From: Ideonella dechloratans
GTDB taxonomy: Bacteria > Pseudomonadota > Gammaproteobacteria > Burkholderiales > Burkholderiaceae_C
DNA length: 64,000 nucleotides
Direction of reading: 5' to 3'
Assembly: GCF_021049305.1 (NCBI RefSeq)
Contig: NZ_CP088082.1
Coordinates: 186,001-250,000, forward strand
This document shows, piece by piece, positions 1 through 9,393 of this stretch. Position 1 is the stretch's first letter; the number at the start of each line of letters is the position of its first letter. The notes beneath the pieces were generated by a model, which saw only the letters and a list, made by a program, of their open reading frames with translations, ran no database searches and had not been told where the DNA came from. The translations under genes were made by a program, and so were the position numbers.

Positions 1-118
1 TGCCCGGGCCATCGCCTTCTACCGCAAGTGCGGCTTCGATGCGGTGGGCCACACCACCTTCGAGGTGGGGGCCGACCGCCAGCGCGACTGGGTGATGGTG
101 GGGCCTACAGGCGGCTGA
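1..118 (+). CDS. GNAT-family N-acetyltransferase, C-terminal end only
   Basis: The window opens inside this gene, reading from base 2 to a TGA at 116-118 (38 codons). The residues AIAFYRKCGF followed by a G...F.VG strand and a closing D-x-VM are typical of the last helix and strands of a GNAT acetyltransferase, where the FYRK-x-GF segment lies near the acetyl-CoA site. The substrate cannot be inferred from this piece. The gene converges on the aldo/keto reductase at 150. Confidence 0.6.
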   Translation, partial: ARAIAFYRKCGFDAVGHTTFEVGADRQRDWVMVGPTGG

Positions 119-149
119 GGTGGCTGAGGCGGCCGCGCCGCGCGTGGGT

Positions 150-1061
150 TCAGGGCACCGGGTGGCCGTTGGCCAGCTCGTAGAGCTCGAACCAGGTCTG
201 CCGGTCCATGGGTACCTGCAGGGCCTGGGTGAAGCAGGCAATGCGTTCGGGCTGCAGGCTGCCCATCACCGGGATCACCCCGGCCGGATGGTGCATCAGC
301 CAGGCCATGGCCACCGCGGTGGTGTCGGTGCCGCTGGCCCGCGCCAGCTCGGCCAGGCGCGGGGCCAGGCGGTGGGCGGCCGTGCCGGGCTGCTGTGCCT
401 CGGTGTGCAGCCGGCCGCCACCCAGCGGCGACCAGGCCATCACCGGCATGCGGTGCTGCTGGGCATGGGCCAGCTGGCCGTTGGTGAAGGGCGCGGTGTG
501 CAGCAGGCTCAGCTCGATCTGGTTGGTCTGCAGGCGGTGCACCATGCGCGACTGAAGCAGGTCCGCATCCCAGGGCATGAAGTTGGACACGCCCACGCCG
601 CGCACCTTGCCGGCGTCGATCAGCCGGTCCAGGCAGGCGCCCAGGGCTTCGGCGTCGCACAGCGGGTCCGGACGGTGGATCAGCAGCAGGTCGATCACCT
701 CCACGCCAAGATGCTGCAGTGAGCGCTCGACGCTGGCCTGCACATGCGGGGGGCGGGTGTCGTAGTGCTTGATCCGCGTCTCGGGCCACTGCGCCGACAG
801 CAGCATGATGTCGGTTTTGGTCACCACCTCGATCTGCTGTCGCAGGGCGGGGCGGGCCCGCAGGGCGTTACCGAACAGGGCCTCGCAGCGGTAGTCGCCG
901 TAGATGTCGGCGTGGTCGAAGGTGGTGATGCCCTGGGCCAGGCAGGCGTCGATGCGGGCCAGCGTGGCGTCCACGCCGGGGTCGGCCGCTTCGGCCAGGC
1001 GCCAGACGCCGCAGGCGATGGGGCTGAGGGTGCGTTGGTTGGGCAGGGTGATCCGGTTCAT
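150..1061 (-). CDS. Aldo/keto reductase (YdhF-like)
   Basis: A 303-residue protein, the usual size for a single-domain (beta/alpha)8 NADPH-dependent aldo/keto reductase. The catalytic tetrad is recognisable: Asp and Tyr in DHADIYGDYRCE, Lys in VVTKTDI and His in LLLIHRPDPL. The C-terminal segment GVIPVMGSLQPERI fits the NADPH-binding end of the barrel. The start is set at the ATG giving MNRITLPNQ rather than the in-frame ATG four codons upstream, because family members begin close to this strand. The physiological carbonyl substrate is unknown. Confidence 0.85.
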   Translation of the reverse strand: MNRITLPNQRTLSPIACGVWRLAEAADPGVDATLARIDACLAQGITTFDHADIYGDYRCEALFGNALRARPALRQQIEVVTKTDIMLLSAQWPETRIKHYDTRPPHVQASVERSLQHLGVEVIDLLLIHRPDPLCDAEALGACLDRLIDAGKVRGVGVSNFMPWDADLLQSRMVHRLQTNQIELSLLHTAPFTNGQLAHAQQHRMPVMAWSPLGGGRLHTEAQQPGTAAHRLAPRLAELARASGTDTTAVAMAWLMHHPAGVIPVMGSLQPERIACFTQALQVPMDRQTWFELYELANGHPVP

Positions 1062-1100
1062 GGCGGGGGGCAATCGGTCAAGGCGCTGGATGTTGCCAGT

Positions 1101-2534
1101 TCAGGCCCCGGTCTGCACCGCTGCGGGCGGCCGCCCTCGCATCAGCAGGGCCGCCAGCATGGCCGCCAGCACCACCGCGCCCAGCAGGAAGAAGCCCTGG
1201 CCGTAGGCGGTGAAGATCCCGTCGGCATGGTGCTGGTAGGCACCTTCGCGCCACTCGACGAACACCGCCGTCATGGCGATGCCGAACACCCCGCCCAGCT
1301 GGCGCGCATAGGTGACGATGACGGAGGACTGGGCCAGCTGGTGCGGCGCCAGGTGGCGCAGCGTGGCCAGGTTCAGGGCCGGCAGGATCATGCCCAGACC
1401 AATGCGGCCGACGACGGTGGCCGCGATCAATGTGGCGTAGCCGATGTGCTGGCCCAGCGCGTAGAAGGCAAAGAAGGAGCCGCCGAACAGCAGCAGGCCC
1501 GCGATGGCCACCGCCTTGGGCGGGTACTGGTCGGTCAGCCGGCCGGCCAGCGGGGTGGACAGCACCAGGGCGATGCCGCTGGGGATGAGGGCATTGCCCG
1601 CCGCGGTGGCTGAGTAGCCCAGCGCGCTCTGCAGGAAGACCGGGATCAGGTAGGTCGAGCCGTAGAGCCCGAAGCCGTAGGTGAAGGACACGATGCTGCC
1701 CATCGTGAAGGTGCGGCTGCTGAAGAGGTTCAGGTGAATCAGCGGCGCCGGACTGCGCCGGGCGTGGCGCAGGAAGGCCGCCAGGGTCAGGAGGGTCAGG
1801 CCCGCGTGCACGGCCGTTCCGACCGAGAGCGCGCCGTCGCGGTGCAGGCGGGTCACGCCGTCCACCACCGCCAGCGTGGCCAGCGACAGCAGCAGGGCGC
1901 CGGTCCAGTCGAAGGGGTGCTGCGGACCGGGGCTGGGCGCCGGCAGCAGCCAGCCGCCCAGGGCCAGGGCGGCCAGGCAGAAGGGCGTGTTGAGCAGGAA
2001 GATGGCGGCCCAGCCGAAATGGTCCACCAGCACGCCGCCGAAGGCCGGTGCCACCGCCGGGGTGATGACCAGTCCCAGCGTGAGCAGGCCCGAGGCCCGA
2101 CCTTGCATGTGCGGCGGGAACAGGCGCAGCACCACCAGGGTGCCCAGGGGCTGCAGGACGCCGGCCGCGGCCCCCTGCAGCACGCGCGCCAGCACCACCT
2201 CGGCAAAGCTCTGGGCCAGGCTGCCGGCCACGCTGGCCATGCTCAGCACCACCACGGCGGCCAGGAACAGGCGCCGAAAGCCGATGCGGTCCAGCAGCCA
2301 GGAGGTGGGCAGCATCGACAGGGTCATTGCCGCCATGAAGCCGGTCACGGCCCACTGCACCTGATCGTGGCCCAAGCCGAACTGACGGCTCAGCGCGGTG
2401 ACGGCGACGTTGAAGGCCGAGGTGGCCAGCACGCCGGCGATGGTGCCGATGGCCACGGTGATCAGCAGCAGCCACTTGTAGCGGGAACCGTGGCGCTGGC
2501 TCAGCGCGTCGAGGGACAGGGCGCGGGGAAACAT
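1101..2534 (-). CDS. MFS transporter, DHA2 (EmrB/QacA-type) multidrug exporter
   Basis: About 477 residues when started at the ATG giving MFPRALSLDALSQRHG, with roughly fourteen hydrophobic segments, the DHA2 topology. The first helix (WLLLITVAIGTIAGVLATSA) followed by FNVAVTALSRQFG and VQWAVTGFMAA is characteristic of EmrB/QacA drug:H+ antiporters. Reading further upstream adds 43 Pro/Ser-rich residues that look non-coding. No EmrA-type adaptor gene is adjacent. The substrate is not predictable from sequence alone. Confidence 0.85.
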   Translation of the reverse strand: MFPRALSLDALSQRHGSRYKWLLLITVAIGTIAGVLATSAFNVAVTALSRQFGLGHDQVQWAVTGFMAAMTLSMLPTSWLLDRIGFRRLFLAAVVVLSMASVAGSLAQSFAEVVLARVLQGAAAGVLQPLGTLVVLRLFPPHMQGRASGLLTLGLVITPAVAPAFGGVLVDHFGWAAIFLLNTPFCLAALALGGWLLPAPSPGPQHPFDWTGALLLSLATLAVVDGVTRLHRDGALSVGTAVHAGLTLLTLAAFLRHARRSPAPLIHLNLFSSRTFTMGSIVSFTYGFGLYGSTYLIPVFLQSALGYSATAAGNALIPSGIALVLSTPLAGRLTDQYPPKAVAIAGLLLFGGSFFAFYALGQHIGYATLIAATVVGRIGLGMILPALNLATLRHLAPHQLAQSSVIVTYARQLGGVFGIAMTAVFVEWREGAYQHHADGIFTAYGQGFFLLGAVVLAAMLAALLMRGRPPAAVQTGA

Positions 2535-2631
2535 CGTGGGAAGGGATTCGCTTCCACTGTACCCCGTGCGCTCACGCCCGGCCCGTACCGCCCGCAATGC
2601 CCCGTGGTCGGGCGAGGGGCTTGGCGGCCCC

Positions 2632-2961
2632 TCAGGCGCAGACTTCGTCGGCGTGCGCGGCAACCGTGGCCGGCGTCCGGAGCGTGAGCCTCCAGCTGCA
2701 CACGGCCAGGTACAGGAGTTGCCAAGCCATGCCGCTGTGGGCCCGGTGGGGGGCCACGTAGCGCATGAGGGCGTCCACCTTCTCCGGGTCGGGGTCGACC
2801 GTGCTCATCAGGGCGCGCCAGGCATGGGCAGCGCGGTGGCCGGCGGCGAGCACCGGGTCGGCCGGCGCCTCGCCGGTGTCCGTCGAAAAGTGGCGGATCA
2901 TCTTGGCACACACCTCTTCGGTGCTGTCGCCAGGCTGGATGTTCAGGTGGAGATTGGCCAT
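2632..2961 (-). CDS. Hypothetical protein, 109 aa
   Basis: A short soluble protein (MANLHLNIQPGDSTEEVC...) with a predominantly helical, Ala-rich composition and no signal peptide or membrane segment. I do not recognise a family. Its codon use and GC match its neighbours and it has a clear ATG, so it is probably real. It lies between an MFS exporter and an alpha/beta hydrolase on the same strand, separated from both by non-coding DNA, so it is probably transcribed alone. Confidence 0.55.
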   Translation of the reverse strand: MANLHLNIQPGDSTEEVCAKMIRHFSTDTGEAPADPVLAAGHRAAHAWRALMSTVDPDPEKVDALMRYVAPHRAHSGMAWQLLYLAVCSWRLTLRTPATVAAHADEVCA

Positions 2962-3147
2962 GCTGGTCGTGTGTTCTCACCATCGAGGATGGAAACCGTC
3001 CAGGCGCTTCAGATCCATGGGACGGCCACGAGACTGCAGGACCGAGTTTGGGCCTGAATCCCCCGCTGGGGACGTCACCTGAAAAGGGGGTCACACGTAC
3101 GTCATGGCGCGAACTGGGGATGCCGCCAGCCTGCGCTGGCGCCGTGA

Positions 3148-3846
3148 TCAGCCCATCAGCCAGCGGCGCATCAGGGCGGTGGTGGCCTCGGGCTGCTCCA
3201 GCGTGGGCAGGTGGCCGCAGTCGGGCAGGGTGTGCCACTGGGCCTGGGGGATGGGGGCTGCCAGGGCCTGCAGCACCGCCGGGGGCGTCAGGGCATCGTC
3301 TGCGCCGCCCAGCACCAGGGTGGGCTGGGTGAGCGTGGGCAGCAGCGGGCGCGAATCGGGCCGGTGCAGGATGGCGGTCTGCTGGCGCCGATAGGCTTCG
3401 GGGCCGACACGCTGGGCCATGGCCTGCACCGCCTGGCCCACCGGGCCGTGCACATGGCGGGGGTGGACCAGGGTGGGCAGCAGCTGCTGGGTGACCCCCA
3501 GGAAGCGGCCACGCTTCAGGATGGCCAGGCTGCGGCGGCGCTGCAGCGCGCGCTCGGGGCTGTCGGGCGCGGCGGTGGTGTCCAGCAGGGCCAGGCGGCT
3601 CACCCGTTCGGGCGCCTGGCGCAGGATCTCGAAGGCCACGTAGCCGCCCATGGACAGGCCGGCCAGCGCGAAGCGCGCGGGCGCCTGGGCCAGCACCCGC
3701 GCGGCCATGGCCTCCACCCGGTCGTCCTGGGTCAGGTCGGCCACCTGCACCTCGGCCACATCGGCCAGGGCTTCGCTCTGGTGGACCCAGAGCCCGGCGT
3801 CGCACAGCAGGCCGGGCAGCAGCAGCAGGGGCGTGCGTTCAGCCAT
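3148..3846 (-). CDS. Alpha/beta hydrolase
   Basis: 232 residues with a full alpha/beta-hydrolase signature: an N-terminal strand and turn LLLLPGLLCDAGLW, a nucleophile elbow GLSMGG with the catalytic Ser, the acid in LGGADDALTPP and the catalytic His in CGHLPTLEQPE. The small size and PGLLCDA segment resemble carboxylesterase or lactonase-like members. Its start overlaps the stop of the upstream MFS gene by 8 bp on the same strand, so the two are probably co-transcribed. The substrate is unknown. Confidence 0.85.
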   Translation of the reverse strand: MAERTPLLLLPGLLCDAGLWVHQSEALADVAEVQVADLTQDDRVEAMAARVLAQAPARFALAGLSMGGYVAFEILRQAPERVSRLALLDTTAAPDSPERALQRRRSLAILKRGRFLGVTQQLLPTLVHPRHVHGPVGQAVQAMAQRVGPEAYRRQQTAILHRPDSRPLLPTLTQPTLVLGGADDALTPPAVLQALAAPIPQAQWHTLPDCGHLPTLEQPEATTALMRRWLMG

Positions 3847-5089
3847 GGCGGGCGTCCTGGTTCGGGCGGCCTTGGACCCAGGCCAGGCCCAGGCCGACGG
3901 CGGCCAGGACAGCGGTCAGCGCCACCTCGGCCGGCCAGCCGCCGTGCAGCCAGAACCAGCCGCCTACCGCACCGATGCTGCTGGAGCCCAGGTAGTAGAA
4001 CAGCAGGTACAGCGAGGCCGCGTGGCCCTTGTGCACACCGGCCAACTGGCCCACCCAGGCGCTGGCCACCGCGTGGGCGATGAAGAAGCCGATGGTGACC
4101 AGGCCGACCCCGGTGGCGATGGCCGCCAGCGAGCTGCCCAGCGTGACCAGCACGCCCAGGCCCATCAGCCCCAGGCCGGTGGCCAGGGCGCCGCGCCGGC
4201 CCAGGCGCTGGCTGAGCGCGCCGGAGGAGCCGGAGGAGAAGATGCCGAGGGTGTAGCTGAGGAACACGAGGCTGATCTGCGTGGGGCTGAAATGGTAAGG
4301 CGCGGCGGCCAGCCGGAAGCCCAGGTAGTTGAACAGGGCGACGAAGACGCTGGTGAGCACGAAGCCGATGCCGAACAGGCGCTGCAGGGCGGGCTGGGCC
4401 AGCTGGCGGCGCCAGGCCTGGGCGTGGTGGCGCCAGTCGAAGCCGCGCTGCGGCACGAAGCGCCGCGAAGCCGGCAGCAGCCAGAAGAAGCCGATGGCCG
4501 CGACCAGGTCGATCAGCGCCAGCGTGGCCAGGGCGCCGCGCCAGGAACCCCATTCCACCAGCATGCCCATGCCCACCCGGCCCATCATGCCGCCGAAGGC
4601 CGTGCCGCCCACGTACAGGCCCATGGCGCTGCCCAGGCGGCGGGGTTCCATCTCTTCGGCCAGATAGGCCATGGCCACGGCGGGCACCCCGCCCAGCACC
4701 AGGCCTTCCAGCAGCCGGCAGGCCAGCAGCAGCGGCCAGCTTGGCGCCAGGGCGGCCGCCAGGTTGAGCAGCGCGGCCAGCACCATGGAGGTGGCCATCA
4801 GCCCGCGCCGCGGCAGGGCCTGCGACAGCGCGCCCATCGAGAAGATGGCCAGGGCCAGCGCCCCGGTGGCCAGCGACAGGGCCAGCGAGCTCTGCGCCGG
4901 GCTCAGCCCGAAGTCGCGCGCGAATTCGGGCAGCAGCGGCTGCACACAGTACAGCAGCGAGAAGGTGGAGAAGCCGGCCAGGAACAGCGCGAAGCTGATG
5001 CGGGCAAAGGGCACGGGGGTGTCGGCGGACACCGGGACGGCCGCATCGGCGCGGCGCGTCAGGAACAGGGACGGCATGGACGAGAGCAT
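3839..5089 (-). CDS. MFS transporter, YnfM-like
   Basis: About 416 residues and twelve hydrophobic segments. FALFLAGFSTFSLLYCVQPL followed by LPEFARDFGLSPAQSSL is typical of the YnfM/AraJ-like drug-exporter group of the major facilitator superfamily. I chose the ATG at 5089 (MLSSMPSLF); the ATG four codons later (5077) is equally possible, and neither has a strong ribosome site. Further upstream codons overlap the chrB promoter region and are unlikely to be translated. The downstream hydrolase overlaps its stop codon. Confidence 0.82.
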   Translation of the reverse strand: MLSSMPSLFLTRRADAAVPVSADTPVPFARISFALFLAGFSTFSLLYCVQPLLPEFARDFGLSPAQSSLALSLATGALALAIFSMGALSQALPRRGLMATSMVLAALLNLAAALAPSWPLLLACRLLEGLVLGGVPAVAMAYLAEEMEPRRLGSAMGLYVGGTAFGGMMGRVGMGMLVEWGSWRGALATLALIDLVAAIGFFWLLPASRRFVPQRGFDWRHHAQAWRRQLAQPALQRLFGIGFVLTSVFVALFNYLGFRLAAAPYHFSPTQISLVFLSYTLGIFSSGSSGALSQRLGRRGALATGLGLMGLGVLVTLGSSLAAIATGVGLVTIGFFIAHAVASAWVGQLAGVHKGHAASLYLLFYYLGSSSIGAVGGWFWLHGGWPAEVALTAVLAAVGLGLAWVQGRPNQDARHG

Positions 5090-5214
5090 GCCCGCGGCAG
5101 CGCCATTCGTCCAATCGATGATGGCGGTGGTGTCTATCTGTTTGGCGTATGGAGGGGGATCAACCGGCTTCGCCCATGGACGGGAAGGGGGGCGTGGAGC
5201 GTCTTTGTACATTC

Positions 5215-5229
5215 ATCACATGCCGTGAT
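5215..5229. promoter_or_regulatory. Dyad upstream of chrB
   Basis: The inverted repeat ATCAC-N5-GTGAT lies 10-24 bp upstream of the chrB start codon. ChrB proteins are known as chromate-responsive regulators in some bacteria, so this may be an operator for the chrBA operon. That assignment is inferred from position and symmetry only. Confidence 0.35.
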
Positions 5230-5238
5230 AATTGCTTC

Positions 5239-6225
5239 ATGACCTCCTGGCTGATCCTCACTGCCACCCTGCCGACCTCGCCCAGCGCGCTGCGGGTCAA
5301 GGTGTGGCGTGCGTTGAAGGCCACGCACTGCGCCACGCTGCGCGAGGGCGTCTACATCCTGCCGGCCCAGGCCGCCACAGCCGCGGCCTTCCCGGCCTTG
5401 GAGGCCACCATCCGCGATGCCGGTGCCAGCGCCCATCTGCTGCAGGCCCCGGCGCGCGACGCGGCGCAGGAGACGACCTTCCTGGCGCTGTTCGACCGCA
5501 GCCAGGCCTATGCCGACTTCCTGCAGACCCTGAAAGCCGCCCGCAAGGCCCTGGGTGCGCGGGGCGCTGCTGGGGGTGGGGGGGCAGACGAGGTGGCGGG
5601 CCGCAAGACCTTGCGCCAGCTGGCCCAGCAGCTGCAGGCGCTGCAGGCGGCGGATTTCTTTCCCGGTGCGGCGGCCAAGCAGGCCGAAGCCGCCCTGCAG
5701 GCCTTGCGGACCGAGCTGGAGCGGCGCTGGTCGCCCGGTGAGCCGGCCCCGGCCGAGGCCCCGCTGGCCCGCCTGTCGGTGGCCGACTTCCAGGGCCGCA
5801 CCTGGGCCACCCGGGCGCGCCCCTGGGTGGACCGCCTGGCCACGGCCTGGCTGATCACGCGGCATGTGGACCGCCAGCCCCGCTTCGTCTGGCTCAAGCC
5901 GCCGCTGCGCACACCCCGCGGCGCGCTGGGCTTCGACTACGACGGCGCGCGCTTCACACACGTGGGCGAGCGCGTGAGCTTCGAGGTGGTGGCCGAGTCC
6001 TTCGGCCTGATGGACCGGCCCGGCCTGGCGGCACTGGCGGCGCTGGTGCATGGGCTGGACGTCGGGGGCCTTGTGCAGGACGAGGCCGCCGGCATTGAAC
6101 TGCTGCTGCGCGGCCTGCAGGCCACCCATCCCGACGACGACGCACTGCTGCAGGCGGCGCTGCCGATCTTTGATGCCCTGCTGGCCGGCCTGGCCGCAGC
6201 CTCTGCTTCCGGGAGCCGACCATGA
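5239..6225 (+). CDS. chrB: ChrB-type chromate resistance/regulatory protein
   Basis: 328 residues beginning MTSWLILTATLPTSPSALRV, the conserved ChrB N-terminus. The N-terminal ChrB domain is followed by a C-terminal domain with WATRARPWVDRLATAWLI and DYDGARFTHVGE, both standard for ChrB. In characterised systems ChrB senses chromate and controls, or aids, the ChrA exporter. The ATG at 5239 is preferred over upstream in-frame starts because homologues begin at this motif. The stop overlaps the chrA start by 4 bp (ATGA), indicating translational coupling. Confidence 0.9.
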   Translation: MTSWLILTATLPTSPSALRVKVWRALKATHCATLREGVYILPAQAATAAAFPALEATIRDAGASAHLLQAPARDAAQETTFLALFDRSQAYADFLQTLKAARKALGARGAAGGGGADEVAGRKTLRQLAQQLQALQAADFFPGAAAKQAEAALQALRTELERRWSPGEPAPAEAPLARLSVADFQGRTWATRARPWVDRLATAWLITRHVDRQPRFVWLKPPLRTPRGALGFDYDGARFTHVGERVSFEVVAESFGLMDRPGLAALAALVHGLDVGGLVQDEAAGIELLLRGLQATHPDDDALLQAALPIFDALLAGLAAASASGSRP

Positions 6226-7580
6226 GCACCAGACCTTCCTCCGTGGCCGACGCAACCACGGCGCCGCCCGCGCCCACCCTGGGCCAGGCCTTCGCCTACT
6301 GGCTGCGCCTGGGTTTCCTGAGCTTTGGCGGACCGGCCGGGCAGATCGCGCTGATGCACGAGGACCTGGTGGAGCGCCGGCGCTGGATCTCGGAGCAGCG
6401 CTTTCTGCATGCGCTGAACTACTGCATGGTGCTGCCGGGGCCCGAGGCCCAGCAACTGGCCACCTACATCGGCTGGCTGATGCACCGCAGCTGGGGCGGG
6501 CTGATCGCGGGCGGGCTGTTCGTGCTGCCCTCGCTGCTGATCCTGATCGCGCTGTCCTGGGTCTACATGGCCTGGGGCCAGGTGCCGGCGGTGGCCGGGG
6601 TGCTCTACGGCATCAAGCCGGCGGTCACCGCCATCGTGGTGTCGGCCGCGGTGCGCATCGGCTCGCGCACGCTCAAGAACCGCTGGCTCTGGGGCCTGGC
6701 GGGGGCGGCCTTTCTGGCCATCTTCGCGCTGGGCCTGCCGTTTCCGCTGATCGTGGGCCTGGCGGGGGTGGTGGGCTACCTGGGCGGCCGGCTGGCGCCG
6801 GCCCAGTTCGCGGTGGGCGGCGGCCATGGCGCGCAGCGGGCCTCGCAGGGGCCGGCGGTGATCGACGACGACACGCCCACGCCGGCCCATGCGCGCTTCT
6901 CCTGGCCGGGCTTCTGGCGCGTGGTGGCGGCCTGCGGGGGCCTGTGGGCGCTGGCCCTGGGGGCGCTGGCGTGGGCCTGGGGCTGGGACGGCGTGCTGAC
7001 CCGGATGGCCTGGTTCTTCACCAAGGCCGCGCTGCTGACCTTCGGCGGCGCCTACGCGGTGCTGCCCTATGTCTACCAGGGTGCGGTGGACCATTTCCAC
7101 TGGCTCACGCCGGGCCAGATGATCGACGGTCTGGCGCTGGGCGAGACCACGCCGGGGCCGCTGATCATGGTGGTGTCCTACGTCGGTTTCGTCGGCGGCT
7201 GGGGCCAGGCCCTCTTCGGTCCGCAGGCGCTGCCCTGGGCCGGCGTGGCGGCCGCGGCGGTGGTGACCTTCTTCACCTTCCTGCCGTCCTTCTTCTTCAT
7301 CTTCCTGGGCGCGCCCTTCATCGAATCCACCCACGGCAAGCTCCAGTTCACCGCGCCGCTGACGGCCATCACCGCCGCGGTGGTGGGGGTCATCGTCAAC
7401 CTGGCCGTGTTCTTCGCGTACCACGTGCTCTGGCCGCGGGGCTGGGCCGGCGGCTTCGAGTGGGCCGCGGCGGTGATCGGCCTGGCGGCCGCGCTCGCCC
7501 TGTTTCGCTTCAAGGTGGGCGTGATTCCGGTGGTGCTGGGCGCGGGCCTGCTGGGCGGGGCCTGGCGGCTGCTGGCTTGA
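6222..7580 (+). CDS. chrA: Chromate efflux transporter ChrA
   Basis: 452 residues with two homologous CHR domains, each opening with the family signature: WLRLGFLSFGGPAGQIALMH in the N-terminal half and ALLTFGGAYAVLPYV in the C-terminal half. About ten to twelve membrane segments are visible. ChrA expels chromate from the cytoplasm. The gene overlaps chrB by 4 bp and converges closely on the Lrp gene, with 15 bp between the stops. Confidence 0.95.
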   Translation: MSTRPSSVADATTAPPAPTLGQAFAYWLRLGFLSFGGPAGQIALMHEDLVERRRWISEQRFLHALNYCMVLPGPEAQQLATYIGWLMHRSWGGLIAGGLFVLPSLLILIALSWVYMAWGQVPAVAGVLYGIKPAVTAIVVSAAVRIGSRTLKNRWLWGLAGAAFLAIFALGLPFPLIVGLAGVVGYLGGRLAPAQFAVGGGHGAQRASQGPAVIDDDTPTPAHARFSWPGFWRVVAACGGLWALALGALAWAWGWDGVLTRMAWFFTKAALLTFGGAYAVLPYVYQGAVDHFHWLTPGQMIDGLALGETTPGPLIMVVSYVGFVGGWGQALFGPQALPWAGVAAAAVVTFFTFLPSFFFIFLGAPFIESTHGKLQFTAPLTAITAAVVGVIVNLAVFFAYHVLWPRGWAGGFEWAAAVIGLAAALALFRFKVGVIPVVLGAGLLGGAWRLLA

Positions 7581-7595
7581 GGAGCTCGGGCCGAT

Positions 7596-8060
7596 TCAGA
7601 CGTAGCCCAGCGGCAGCGCGGTGGTGAGCTTGAGCTCCTCCATCGCGAAGCTGGAGCTGACGTCGTGCAGCTGCGTGCCATCGGTCAGGCGCTTGTAGAC
7701 CTTGTCGTAGGCGGCGATGTCGGGCACCACCACGCGCAGCAGGTAGTCCACGTCACCGCTCATGCGGTAGAACTCCATCACCTCGGGAATGGCCTGCACC
7801 GTGGCGCGAAAGCGCTCGAACCATTCCTGGGTGTGGGTGCTGGTGCGCACCGACACGAAGACGGTGACGCCCACCTGCACCTTGTGCGGGTCCAGCAGGG
7901 CCACCTGCCGGGTGATGACCTTCTCGTCCTTGAGGCGCTGGATGCGCCGCCAGCAGGGGGTGGAGGACAGGCCCACCCGGCTGGCGATCTCGCCCACGCT
8001 CAGTTCGGCATCGTTCTGCAGCAGGTCCAGGATCTTGACGTCCAGGGCATCGAGTTTCAC
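7596..8060 (-). CDS. Lrp/AsnC-family transcriptional regulator
   Basis: 154 residues with an N-terminal winged helix (LDVKILDLLQNDAELSVGEI then VGLSSTPCWRRIQRLKDEKVI) and a C-terminal RAM/ligand-binding domain (MEFYRMSGDVDYLLRVVVPD). This is standard length and architecture for an Lrp/AsnC regulator. It is divergent from an MFS transporter with about 120 bp between the start codons, so that transporter is a natural candidate target. The effector, usually an amino acid, is unknown. Confidence 0.92.
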   Translation of the reverse strand: MKLDALDVKILDLLQNDAELSVGEIASRVGLSSTPCWRRIQRLKDEKVITRQVALLDPHKVQVGVTVFVSVRTSTHTQEWFERFRATVQAIPEVMEFYRMSGDVDYLLRVVVPDIAAYDKVYKRLTDGTQLHDVSSSFAMEELKLTTALPLGYV

Positions 8061-8181
8061 GGCGGGCTCGGAAAAGAGGAAAAGATTGCGCGCAGCATAG
8101 CGAACCGGAGCCCCGTCTTGCGCTGACGCGCGGGAGCGGCGTCCTCGTTACAATCGGTGGCCCGCGCACCTGCCTCCCGTC

Positions 8182-9393
8182 ATGGCCACCACCTCCACCC
8201 GCAACGTCGTCATTCCGCTGGGGCTGGCCCAGACCCTGGCCTGGGCCTCGTCCTACTACCTGCCGGCGTTGCTGGCGGCCCCGATGGCGCGCGAGTTGGG
8301 CCTGCCCACGGCCGGGGTGTTTGCCGCCTTCTCGCTGGCGCTGGTGGTGTCGGCCTTGGCCGGCCCGGTGGCCGGGGGGCTGATAGACCGCCACGGCGGG
8401 CGGCGGGTGCTGATGGGCACCAGCGGGTTGTTCGCGCTGGGGCTGCTGGGGATGTCCCAGGCCCGAGGCCTGGCTTCGCTGATGCTGGCCTGGGCCGTGG
8501 TGGGGGTGGCCATGGGGGCCGGCCTGTACGAGGCGGCCTTCGCCACCGTGGTGCGGCTGTATGGCCAGGGCGCGCGCCACGCCATCACCGGCATCACGTT
8601 GATGGGCGGCCTGGCCAGCACGGTGGGCTGGCCGCTGACGGCCTGGCTGGAACACCATGTCGGCTGGCGAGGCGCCTGCGCGGTCTGGGCCTTGCTGCAT
8701 GGGGTGCTGGGCCTGCCTTTGCATCTCTGCCTGCCCCGCACCATGGCGCGCGATGCCGGCGCCGGGCCCACGCCGCAGGAGCTGGCCACAGCCGCCCCGA
8801 CCGAGCCACCGCGCCCGGCCCCGGCCCCGTCGATGTCCTCGCCCGCCTGGACCTCCTTCCTGCTGGCCGTGGTCTTCGCCATCACCTGGTTCATCAGCAC
8901 CGCGATGGCGGCCCACCTGCCGGCCATGCTGCAGGCGGCCGGGGCCTCCGCGGGCGCCTCGGTGGCGGTGGGGGCCCTGGTGGGGCCGGCCCAGGTGGCC
9001 GGCCGGCTGCTGGAGTTCAGCCTGCCGCGGCGCGTCCACCCGCTGTGGCCGGCGCGCCTGGCCGCACTGGCCCATCCGCTGGGGGCGGTGGTCATGCTGC
9101 TGGTCGGGCCGGTGGCCGCACCGCTGTTCGCGTTGCTGCACGGGGCGGGCAACGGCATCCTCACCATCGCCAAGGGGACCTTGCCCCTGGTTTTGTTCGG
9201 GCCGGGCGGCTACGGCGCACGCCAGGGCTGGCTGATGCTGCCGGCCCGGGTGACCCAGGCGCTGGCGCCTTTTGCCTTCGGCCTGGTGCTGGACCATCTG
9301 CACGAGCGGGCCCTGTGGTTCACCGCGGGCCTGGGCCTGCTGTGTTGTGCCGCCTTGCTGGCGCTGCGTGCGGGCCGGTTCAACCCGGCGTGA
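8182..9393 (+). CDS. MFS transporter
   Basis: 403 residues and twelve hydrophobic segments, beginning MATTSTRNVVIPLGLAQTLA. The loop GGLIDRHGGRRVLMGTSGL carries the MFS motif between helices 2 and 3 (G-x3-D-R-x-G-x-R). It is divergent from the Lrp-type regulator, which may control it. The 3' end overlaps the convergent GGDEF gene by 14 bp. The substrate is not evident; compact proteins of this type next to Lrp regulators often export metabolites, but that is inference. Confidence 0.85.
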   Translation: MATTSTRNVVIPLGLAQTLAWASSYYLPALLAAPMARELGLPTAGVFAAFSLALVVSALAGPVAGGLIDRHGGRRVLMGTSGLFALGLLGMSQARGLASLMLAWAVVGVAMGAGLYEAAFATVVRLYGQGARHAITGITLMGGLASTVGWPLTAWLEHHVGWRGACAVWALLHGVLGLPLHLCLPRTMARDAGAGPTPQELATAAPTEPPRPAPAPSMSSPAWTSFLLAVVFAITWFISTAMAAHLPAMLQAAGASAGASVAVGALVGPAQVAGRLLEFSLPRRVHPLWPARLAALAHPLGAVVMLLVGPVAAPLFALLHGAGNGILTIAKGTLPLVLFGPGGYGARQGWLMLPARVTQALAPFAFGLVLDHLHERALWFTAGLGLLCCAALLALRAGRFNPA